Origin: Smittia aterrima
Taxonomy: Eukaryota; Arthropoda; Insecta; Diptera; Chironomidae
Direction: 5' to 3'
Assembly (NCBI GenBank): GCA_033063855.1
Contig: CP093830.1
Location: 18,228,854 to 18,292,853, forward strand
DNA length: 64,000 nt
Under the pieces are notes generated by a model. The model did not search any database. It was not told the DNA's origin and worked only from the letters and a program-made list of their open reading frames with translations. The position numbers and the translations under genes were made by a program. Of the stretch, positions 22,445-31,275 are shown in pieces. Every line of letters starts with the position of its first letter. The first letter of the stretch is position 1.

Positions 22445-23337
22445 GTTTTATTGATTTCTTAATACAATTGCTAAGCCTAACTCTGATCGTCTTCTCAAGT
22501 TTTGCGATTGCTTCATTTGCCTTTTCAATTTCTTTCTTGTTGAGGAGAAGTTGATCATTGTTCGCCCTGTTCACTTTTTCAAGTTCTGTGATTCGTTGAT
22601 TTTTTTTTTCATTTTCTAATAACAAATCCGAATTTTCGTTGTTGCTTACTCGAAGTTGATTCCTGCATTCCATAATTTCAGTTGGCGGACATAAAATTGG
22701 AAGTTGTTCGTTTAGTTGTTTAATTGATTTCAATCCAGTTGCATTCCGATTAACACAAATATTAGCGTCAAAATAAGCTTCCTTCAACTGGTTAAGATCG
22801 CCCAAAAGGTTTTGTCCGATGTGCTCGATTTTGTTACCTAAGAAGCTAACATATCGAAGGTTTAAATTGTGCTGGAGCAAGTTGCCATCAAGAGAAACTA
22901 AATTGCCGTAAAATACAGTAAATTTCAAAAGCTTCGGGAACGGCTTTAAATCATCGGAAGAAATCGTGTCCAAGTTTGAATTCCAGTAATCAAAGCCAAT
23001 CAGGTTTGGAAAGAACTTCTCGATTCCTTTTGGAATGTAAGTTAAGTCTTGTCGTTCAATCGACAGAAACTCAACGTCGAGATTGTTTTTCCTTTCCAAA
23101 TGAATTCCCAGCATATTCTCAAGGACTCTGCCGCTTTCTGATTTAATGACATTAGGGACGCAAATGTAAACTGATCCGAGGAAAACTTTATCTTGAAAAT
23201 CAAATTTACAATCGAAAATCACTCCTTGCGAGATTTCAATCGCAATGCTTAATATCAAGACGACGAAAGAGATTGATCGCCTATTAAAAAAAAAAATAGA
23301 TTAATTTTGCATCATTATTACTTTCATCGACTTACAT
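22422..23337 (-). CDS. LRR-coiled-coil secreted protein, array member F (286 aa), altered ends
   Basis: Start codon split: AT (23337-23336), intron 23335-23281 (55 bp), G (23280); exon 2 ends at 22422. The signal peptide RSISFVVLILSIAIEISQG and a complete LRR core are present, with a tail of about 90 residues (NSDLLLENEKK, RITELEKV, KEIEKANEAI). The usual end VLASTC is replaced by VRLSNC and 13 more residues whose last codons (LDIEHCE) and stop are read from pseudogene E in another frame. Upstream, family homology stops about 15 bases before the start codon; the TATA box and initiator seen in other members are missing. The coding frame is intact but expression is doubtful. Confidence 0.75.
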
Positions 23338-23516
23338 GTTTGCAGAAAGATTGGAGCAGTTCTAGACAAACAACAAAGTGGCTTCAAGTTTAGGTTTGTC
23401 AATCTTTAAGGTTTGAAAATACACTGATAGCTTGAAGATTTGCTCCGCTGAATTTATTCACTATTGCTATCAGTTTTTTCGGATTTTTTTTGGAAGCTCA
23501 AAAAGGTTTGTTGCGT

Positions 23517-24066
23517 CACTATGGGTTATCCGGCCCTGGGTCTTCAAAAGCTTCACACTCCTAAGTGCCTACCTTCACCTGCACGTGGTGAACCAGCTAA
23601 TCCGAGACGCACTGGAGCGTGGAGGAAACCAAGTAAGGAGGCTAGAAAGCTGATCCGGACTCAAGGTGGGAGCACCGCTTCAATCTACACATTTAATGTG
23701 CGCTCGCTTCTAGGACCAGGAGAGATGAAGGCATTAAGTTAACTGTCCTCCAAGAGACCAGATGGAATGGTATTCGTCTCAACCTGCTTCCAACACAAAA
23801 ATATCCACAATGCAACATGAAACCACCTAAGGGAAGCCGAGAGGCACAAATTGACAACATATTAATTGACACAAGACACGCATCAGACATCTTACTTTAA
23901 CGATAAAAAAAACGTGAGGAAGACCGAAACACACTTGGCTGGAAGCAGTAAATAGAGACAGCACCGCGCATGGAGTTACTAATTGGCAAGGGATCGCCAA
24001 GGACACATCCCAGTTTAACACGTTCTTTAACGAGGTCAAGGTTTGGCACCCGAACCATTGACCATC
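23517..24066 (+). mobile_element. Remnant of a non-LTR retrotransposon (endonuclease and C-terminal ends)
   Basis: Translated pieces fit the apurinic-like endonuclease of non-LTR elements: YTFNVRSLLGPGEMKAL, then in another frame TVLQETRWNGI and, after a deletion, QIDNILIDTRHASDI. Immediately afterwards comes a piece like the usual C-terminus of such elements, RGRPKHTWLEAVNRDS...WQGIAKD. The whole reverse transcriptase between them is absent. Frameshifts and internal deletions make it non-functional. The clade is uncertain (RTE/CR1-like by these motifs). It lies just upstream of gene F and may have removed its promoter. Confidence 0.75.
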
Positions 24067-24225
24067 TAAGTAAATATCAGTAAAAAATACGTACACGAAA
24101 AATCTAATCGTCAACAATGTGATAACAGCATCCGCCATTGACCAGATAACAAAAATAATGAACTTTCTTGAACTTTTGAAATAATGAAATTTTCTTATCT
24201 GTGTTATAAACTTGATAACTTGAAA

Positions 24226-24480
24226 TGCTTTTCTTTGGAATATTTATTGAAACAAATTTATAAGTGATGACAATTTAGCATGTACTGGCGAGTACTTTGA
24301 TTGTCGTCTCTTATTTGCTATTTTATTTGATTTCTGTAAGTTTTCAATTTCCAAACAGAAAATCTTATTTATATATAATCTCATTTTTATCCCTTATCTC
24401 AGATGTTGAGACTTGAATAAAAACTTCTTTCAATAATTTCCAAGAAGAGCTTTTATATCTCATCACTTTCTCTTCTTCTA
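24226..24480 (-). pseudogene. LRR array remnant: B-type 3' end joined to promoter
   Basis: This stretch matches gene B's 3' flank and tail end (TTTAGCATGTACTGGCGAGT, then TTTGATTTCTGTAAGTTTTC) and then jumps to gene B's upstream sequence (ACAGAAAATCTTATTTATAT, CTTATCTCAG). The entire coding body is deleted. It shows that a further B-like gene once stood here. Confidence 0.75.
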
Positions 24481-24566
24481 GTAAAACAAGTGGCAGTAAC
24501 AGCTCGTACCGAACTTACTGTAGAGTTTTTCATAGAGTTCGTCGAAGGTCGTGGTTCTCCGCGTCT

Positions 24567-24600
24567 TCTCCGTGGTTGCCTGTATTTGCAACCACGGAGA
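24567..24600. repeat. Perfect 13-bp hairpin
   Basis: TCTCCGTGGTTGC at 24567-24579 and its exact complement at 24588-24600 enclose an 8-base loop. An overlapping second pairing (GTGGTTCTCC with GGAGAACCAT) surrounds it. It is unusually GC-rich for this region and probably the tip of an inverted-repeat element. Confidence 0.55.
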
Positions 24601-24754
24601 ACCATGGTTGCAAATTTTGAAAAACTTTTTCTTAAAAAAAAAATGACGCATTGTATAAAATTGATTTAATTGAAAACTCTTGATTCAAATTCCCTAAAAT
24701 TTTGATAATTTATTATTTGATAGTTTTTGATTGGAAAACAAGTCGAAATTAATG

Positions 24755-25803
24755 AAAATATATTTTGAACTTTGCGCAAGTGGTCTGCAAAGTCGTATTT
24801 TCTTAAAAAATTTCATTTGTGCTTGTTTCTATTATCAATAAAACTTTGGTGTTGATTAAATTTCAAAATATTTTTCACCAGAGTTGTAGAAAACAATCAA
24901 GCGCTTTATTTTACGTTCAATATGAGTAGGTGGGGCAGGTAATTATAATAAAAAATTGGTTGTTGGTTAAAAAATAACCTTGAAATCTTGAAAACTAAAT
25001 AAAAAAGTATTTTAAGCAGTTTTCTGAAACAAAAGTCAAAATTAATCACAGACCACTAATGTCACCTACTCATGTTATACATCGATTGATTTGTCTTACT
25101 GCGTTCTAGAACTTTTTCATACATTATGTTGCATTTTTATCAAGAAATAATTAAGTTTGATATCAAAACATGAGAAAAAGCTTTAAAATTTAAACATTTA
25201 TGAAGTCGCCAAAAACAATCACTTTCGACGCACTCAAGCCAAATATGCGTCACACTACCTAGCTCAGAGTTTTATTGAATTTTTGTTAAATATCTAACAA
25301 AACGGCATTCACCGAATATGCACATTAATTCATCTTCACCCTCAAACAATAGGTCAAAGTTGAATTTTTTTGAAAATTTTCAAGAATTTTCTCATGTTTT
25401 GATATCAAACTTAATTATTTCTTGATAAAAATGCAACATGATGTAAGAAAAAGTTATAGAACGCAGTAAAACAAATCAATCGATGTATAACATGAGTAGG
25501 TGACATTAGTGGTCTGTGATTAATTTTGACTTTTGTTTCAGAAAACTGCTTAAAACACTATTTTGTTCATTTTTCATTTATTGGTTCCGATTTCTGAGGT
25601 TATTTTTCACTATAATTACCCACTTCACCTTTTTACATTGTATATCAAATGAAGCGCTTGATTGTGTTCTACAACTCAGGATAAAAATATTTAACAATTT
25701 AATTAACAGCAAAACATAATTGATGATAGAGTTTAAAAATGAGTGATTTTTTTCACGAAAATCCGACTTTGAAGACCACTTGCGCAAAGTTGAAAATATA
25801 TTT
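24755..25803. repeat. 1-kb palindrome with about 430-bp arms
   Basis: Arms at about 24755-25185 and 25380-25803 are inverted copies. Examples are TTTGCGCAAGTGGTCT and AGACCACTTGCGCAAA near the outer ends, and TTGATATCAAAACATGAGAA and its complement TTCTCATGTTTTGATATCAA near the centre. The roughly 190-bp centre is unique. No transposase-like frame and no clear target duplication are visible. The right end abuts directly on the exon-1 remnant that starts the second segmental-duplication copy. It is either a foldback element or an inverted duplication. Confidence 0.75.
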
Positions 25804-26096
25804 CGGCGGATAAACTAAAGCCAACTGACGGATCTTGAACAGAAAATCTTATTTATGTAAAGTCTCATTTTAATCTCTTATCTCAGATTGTGAAGTTAAA
25901 AAATTTATAAATTTATAAAGATTTTAATAAAAACTTCGCCACAATATTTCCAAGAAGAGCTTTTAATCTAATCACTTATATATTTAGAATTCATCTTAAC
26001 GTCCTGTCATCGTTATCTGCAGCAGATAATTTAACATTTTTCTACGAAATTTTTGACTTCAGAAAATAAATTCAATATTTGCAAGAATTGATCAAC

Positions 26097-26345
26097 TTCC
26101 AGGTCAGCACAAACGGAATGTTAAAATTGACTAGAACAGTCAAAGTAAACATTTTGCAACTAACTCAGCTCGTCTAAAAGATTGTGTCCGATGTACACGA
26201 GCAGGACATATTTTAGGTTTGAGATGTGCTGGAATAAGTTGTCGTCAAGAGACAAGCCAGTGTTCCACTGAAGAGAAAAATAATTAAGATCTTCAGCAAA
26301 TTTTACTTTCATAAACAGAGACTGAAGAAAACGGAATAAAAAGAA
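26097..26345 (-). pseudogene. LRR array remnant paired with pseudogene C
   Basis: Shares its flanks with pseudogene C (AATATTTGCAAGAA and AGAAAAATAATTAAGATCTT) but keeps a different inner piece: an LRR fragment with AACTCAGC, GATTGTGTCCGATG and GTGCTGGAATAAGTTG blocks, which match the centre of intact genes. No usable frame remains. Confidence 0.75.
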
Positions 26346-26509
26346 AATCTCATCAAATATTTATATTTTGATAAGCTTCGTTATCTGACAAGTCGTCTTT
26401 ATTATTGCCAATCCTGCAGATTTTTTTACATTTGTGCTTTCAGTGATTTCAACTGATTTACAAAGATTTAATTGATCTCTAAAAAAATTTCATCAATATA
26501 ATAAATGAT

Positions 26510-27262
26510 TTATTTAGAGCAAGTACTTGCAAGTACTCTGATCGTCATCTCAAGTTCTGCGATTCGTTTATTTGCCGTTTCAATTTCGTTTTTGCAGAGG
26601 AGAAGTTCATCAATTTTTGGCGGACAGAGAATTGGGAGTTGTTCGTTGAGTTGTTTGATCGCTTCCAATGATTTTGCTCTCATGTCAACACAACCGTTAT
26701 AAGGGAAGTGAGCTTCCTTCAACTGGCTAAGCCCGCCCAATAAATTTGGTCCGACGTTCTCGAGAGTGTTCATGAAGAAGGTAACATATTGAAGGTTTAA
26801 GTTGTATTGGAACAGATTGCTGTCAACTGAAATTAATTTACTGCCGTAGACTCCAAACCAAATAAGCTTCGTGAATGGCTTCAAATCATCGGACGAAAGC
26901 GTGTCAATTTTTGAAACATCAATAGCTTTTAAGTTTGGAAAGAACTTTTCGATTCCTTTTGGAATATAATTTAAGTCTTGACTATCAATGTTGATGGAGT
27001 CGATATCGAGATTGCTCTTTTTATCCAAATGATTTCCAAGCACATTCTCAAGGGTTTTGATGGCTAATGATCCATGATTTTGGGCCACGCACATGTAAAC
27101 TTCTCCGATGGTTATTGTTGCAACAAGGAAATCACAATCAAAAGACACTCCTTGTGAGTTTTGAATCGCAATGCTCAATATCAAGACGACGAATGAGATT
27201 GACCACCTTTCACGAAAAAATATTTTAAGATTTGCAATAACTTCACTTTGACCGACTTACAT
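26510..27262 (-). CDS. LRR-coiled-coil secreted protein, array member G (232 aa)
   Basis: Twin of member D from the segmental duplication. Start codon split: AT (27262-27261), intron 27260-27207 (54 bp), G (27206); exon 2 runs 27206-26510. It differs from D at four residues (ENV for ENT, SSDD for SSED, FTKL for FSKL, CVDM for CVDT). Signal peptide, LRR core, LPILCPP and the short heptad tail ending VLASTCSK are intact, so both twins look functional. Confidence 0.87.
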
Positions 27263-27287
27263 GTTGGCAGAAAGACTGAATGTAACG

Positions 27288-27323
27288 GAATGAACTTGAA
27301 AAACGTTTTATCGAATATTTATA
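27288..27323 (-). promoter_or_regulatory. TATA box and initiator of LRR gene G
   Basis: TATAAATA (27323-27316) and TCATTC (27293-27288), with 32 bases from TATA start to the initiator A, as in twin gene D. Confidence 0.6.
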
Positions 27324-27595
27324 TCCTCAAATTCTTGATGAACTTCATTATCAAATTATTACAGAAAGTAAATTAATTTCGTGAACAATTTGATTTGTTA
27401 AAGACGACGCCGACATTATTGCACTGTCGATGATTTCACACTTTAAACTTAACGACCAATTAAAGAGTAAATTCGCAATAAATCTACAACGACAATCAAA
27501 TAAACTTTAAAACTTCCAAATCTTTACATGAAAATATTTATTGCGAAGGTTTTAATAAAGACTCAACAAATAAATTATACAAATTGATAAGAAAT

Positions 27596-28420
27596 TCATT
27601 CATAGCAAGTACTTGCAAGTACTTTGATCAACGTCTCAAGTTCTACGACTCGATCATTTGCCTTTTCGATTGATTTATTTAAATTTTGATTTTCCTTTAA
27701 CAAATCAGAATTTTCATTTTTGCCCTGAAGAAGTTGATCGCTGCATTCATCAACTTCATTTGGCGGACAGAGAATTAAAAGTTGTTGGTTAAAAGCTTTG
27801 ATCGATGCTAATGAATTTGCATCCTTGTTAACACAAACATTTTGTCCAAAGTAAGCATTTTGCAACTGACTCAATCCGCCTAATAGATTGCGTCCAACGT
27901 GCTCTATTTTGTTTCTAGCGAAAGTTATCCATTGAAGATTTAAGTTATTCTGAAATAAGTTTCCGGGAAGAGAAACTAAATTTCCGCCCCACACTCCAAA
28001 CACTGAAAGCTGCGGAAACGGCTTGAGATCTAATGCCGAGATCGAGGTTAAGTTTGAATTTAAGTATCGAAAACCTTTGAGGTTTGGAAAGAACTTTTCG
28101 ATTCCTTTAGGAATGAAAGTTAAGTCTTGTTGGTCAAGCCACAAGTGTTCGACATCGAGATTGCTCTTTCCTTTTGAATGATTTCCTTTCACATCCTCAA
28201 GCACTACGCCGTTTCCTGTGGGTCGAACTGCGGCCTTACATGCGTAAACTCTTCCAATGATTATCAAATTAGTATCATAATTGAAGTCACAATCGAAAAT
28301 CACTCCATGCGAGATTTTAATCGCAATGCTCAATATCAAGACGATAACAGCGATTGACTTCCTGCCGAGTTAAATATTAGGTAAAAATATTTCAGTAACT
28401 TCACTTCAATAGACTTACAT
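27596..28420 (-). CDS. LRR-coiled-coil secreted protein, array member H (255 aa)
   Basis: Start codon split: AT (28420-28419), intron 28418-28362 (57 bp), G (28361). The signal peptide KSIAVIVLILSIAIKISHG is followed by FDC (Cys25) and YAC. The LRRs include LTFIPKGIEKFFPNLKGF, SLPGNLFQNNLNLQWI and HVGRNLLGGLSQL. LPILC is changed to LLILC before PPNEVDEC. The tail of about 50 residues (NSDLLKENQNLNKSIEKAND) ends KVLASTCYE. Pseudogene E is its dead copy. A TATA variant TATAAGTA (28483-28476) and TCATTC (28451-28446) lie upstream. Confidence 0.87.
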
Positions 28421-28745
28421 GTTTGTAGAAAGACTGATGCAAACGGAATGAGTTTGAAAAGTATATTTCAGTGAATACTTATATCCTTAAATGTTTCAGT
28501 CACCATGACTGAGTTAAGTAACTTGACGTAATCAAATATTTATATCCTCAAATACCATAACCGTCTTTGTCCAAACCATAAAGAAATTATTTGTTTCAGA
28601 TAATCTCTTATCACTTTGTGGAATCAGTTGACGGATAAAACCTCAGTGAAAACATTTCAATGTTTATCTTTTCACTTATGCAAAACTTTTCAGACTCGTC
28701 GTCATCGTCGTTCCAGATTTTGAATATTCAATTTAAATAAGACTG

Positions 28746-28880
28746 TAGTTCAATGCTTTTTAGGTTTGGAAAGAACTTATCGATTGCTTTTGAAAGATGC
28801 AACTACTCGACGTTCAGATTTGTCTTTACTGCTCTAAGATTTCTCTTCACATCCTTAAGGATTACATTTTCATTACAAAA
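28746..28880 (-). pseudogene. LRR array fragment upstream of H
   Basis: The stretch TTTAGGTTTGGAAAGAACTT followed by ATCGATTGCTTTT, then CTCGACGTTCAGATT and CACATCCTTAAGGATTAC, matches the first LRR and N-terminal core of array genes with deletions. No open frame of the family remains. Around it (28500-29340) lies decayed array flank without genes. Confidence 0.7.
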
Positions 28881-29449
28881 GACTGAACTTTGCGAAATGA
28901 ACCTGAATATCTCATTTCATCATGATCGGCTATCATTCTTCGAGCTTTTAATAAAACCTCCCCAAAAATGTTTGCTAGAAAAGTTTTTAAATCTTATCAA
29001 TTATGTACTTTGAATTTGTTTAAACGAGTGACCATCATTTTTGCACTGCAGACGATTTGACTTTAAAGCAGTCACTTCTCGATCCTGAGACTTTTATTTT
29101 TCTATTATCATTCTTATCTGCTTGCATTGCAAAATCCAATAAACAACTGAACAAAAACAACGAACAGACGCTTTAATAAAAGTTTCTTATCAGTGACATG
29201 AACATAATAACTTTAAAAGCTTTGTAGAATAACATGTTCTTACTCAAAGTACAAAAAAATCAAATCAACAAACAAATAAACATCAATCAATATCGGATTA
29301 AAATCCTTGGATCAACGCCGAGTTAGACTAATATAATATCCACACTAGACTTAGGCCAATAATTAAAAATATTTTTTATTCTTGAAAAACTTTTCTTTGA
29401 AATTTTTATTGCGAAGGTTTTATTGAGACAAGTTTATTTGTGATTCAAT

Positions 29450-30280
29450 TTAGCATGTGCTGGCAAGAACTCTGATTGTCACCTCTTGCTCGGCGATTCG
29501 TTTGTTTGCTTTTTCATTTGATTTTTTCAAGTTTTCGTTTTCCAATAATAAATCAGAACCCTTGTTGTTGCAAAGAAGAAGTTGATCACTGCATTCATCA
29601 ACTTCAATTGGCGGACAGAGAATTGGAAGTTCTAGGTTAAAAGCTTTGATCGCATCTACTCCATAAAATTTGGAAACATATTTAGAAACGCAAACATTTC
29701 CTTTAAATTCAGCCTGATACAACTGGCTCAGTCCACCTAATAGATTATGTCCAACGTGCTTAATTTTGTTGCCGTAGAAATCAATCACTTTAAGGTTTAA
29801 GTTGTGCTGGAATAAGTTGCCGTCAAGAGAAACTAAATTTCCTTTCCACACGGAAAACCTTAAAAGTTGCGGAAACTGCTTCAAATCATCAGACGAAATC
29901 GTGGCTAAGTTGGAGTGGTCATAATAAATGCCTTTAATGTTTGGAGAAAACTTTTCGATTCCTTTCGGAATGAAAGTTAAGTCTTGTTTGTAAATGTACA
30001 AGAACTCGATATCAAAATTGCTTTTTCCTTCCAAATGATTTCCTCGAACATCCTCAAGTATTTTCCCGCTTTCTGATACAAGAACAGGGAGAGGAGCAGC
30101 CAGACCACACTGGTAAACTGTTCCGACGTTGCCCCAATATGGAATACTAAATTGACAATCAAAAATCACTCCTTTTGAGTTCTCAATCGAAATGCTCAAT
30201 ATTAAAACGGCAAAATAGATTGATCTCCTGTCGAAATAAATAATTAAGTTTTGATAATTTTCACTTTCATCAACTTACAT
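29450..30280 (-). CDS. LRR-coiled-coil secreted protein, array member I (259 aa)
   Basis: Start codon split: AT (30280-30279), intron 30278-30228 (51 bp), G (30227). The signal peptide RSIYFAVLILSISIENSKG precedes FDC and a YQC with a Pro-rich insert (APLPVLVSESGK). The LRR core has IPKGIEKFSPNI, LDGNLFQHNLNL and HVGHNLLGGLSQL. After LPILCPP and DEC, the tail of about 45 residues ends RVLASTC. It is the most upstream member and the first at the right edge of the array. AGATAA occurs at about 30375, but no TATA box is at the usual spacing. Its 3' flank gives the transposon-free counterpart of the 16747 insertion site. Confidence 0.86.
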
Positions 30281-30299
30281 GTTCGCAGAAAGACTGAGG

Positions 30300-30513
30300 C
30301 TAACAGAATGAGCTTGAACATTAAACGTATCAAATATTTTTTGTCTCAAATATTTATCTTTCTCTGTTATCTCTTTTTAATTTCGCAAAAAATAATTCCA
30401 AGAAAATCTTTACAAGTTTATCAACCTTATCAACCTTTAGAACGAGCTGTTGTTTATTGTACTGCAGATGACTTAGCATCCTTCTATGAAACTTTCGACT
30501 TTAAACGACCAAT
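30300..30513. promoter_or_regulatory. Upstream region of LRR gene I and array boundary
   Basis: An initiator-like TCATTC (30311-30306) is present, with AGATAA-type sites further upstream. The CTGCAGATGA and TTTAAACGACCAAT blocks known from other array upstream regions end at about 30513. To the right, array homology stops. Confidence 0.5.
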
Positions 30514-30523
30514 CTTTTGTTAG

Positions 30524-30930
30524 TTATACTGCAACACGTTCGCATTTTTTGATGAATTTCATTTGGATCCAAAACGCCTTTCCAAATTGGAAATTCCAAT
30601 GAATTGACTTCTCAGTGAAAAGGAAATTTCCGATCGCTCCACCATCACAGAATTTCCCAAAGCGATTCCAATATTCGTGGCCATCAATTTTCTCGATTTG
30701 ACTTGAATTTGCTGACGATGCGTTGCTTGTATCGGCAGAGAGTTCTTCTAGACGGAAACTAACTGGTAACGGCTGCACAAAAAGGAAAGCATGGACTTGA
30801 CTTAACGGAACGGAATAGTTCTCACTTGTGTTAACAATGACTGTCTTAAGTGGAGGCCATGATCTGATATTGAGATGACCGAACCCTGAGTTTAAAATAC
30901 TAGAAACTCGGGATATTTCAGTTTAGAATA
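30524..30930 (-). CDS. 3' part of an unknown protein gene, possibly a gene remnant
   Basis: About 130 codons are open on the minus strand down to the stop at 30526-30524. The text is coding-like: NSGFGHLNIRSWPPLKTVIV, then FVQPLPVSFRLEEL, a Ser/Asn-rich stretch, HEYWNRFGKFCDGGAIGNF and FQFGKAFWIQMKFIKKC. No ATG starts it; an upstream in-frame TAA is near 30930, and an acceptor-like AG at about 30890 could begin a last exon. I found no convincing upstream exon before the acyl-CoA oxidase gene, so it may be a truncated gene. I do not recognise the family. Confidence 0.5.
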
Positions 30931-31275
30931 CTAGAAAATTTCTCGTGAACTCTTCACATTTATCAAAAAAGCTCTCGAGTTAGATAACCGCGAGAGAGAT
31001 AAAATTTTCATTTTTACTTCACAGCTCGTCGAACACTTGAAGCAACAGGTTGGCAACTTTTTCATTAAAATAGAATTTTCGAAGAGTTGGTAACGTGAAA
31101 GTGTTGAAAGTTAATTGAAATGACAACATTTCATAAGAGTCTTTAGACAAACTACAATAGATTTTGAACTTTTATTTCGGCACAAAGTTTTGCTTACTCA
31201 AAAAATACTTTTTTTGTTAACTTTAATAAATGTTTTATCAGATTAATGCTTTCCAGGCCGTTGAGATCTCCAAAG

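Larger units (their letters stand above)
25804..28339. repeat. Segmental duplication, copy 2
   Basis: Direct copy of 19857-22444, beginning at GGCGGATAAAC of a B-type exon 1. It carries the LRR remnant, intact gene G and the body of intact gene H. The duplicated block ends inside H, at the point where E is truncated. Confidence 0.9.
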
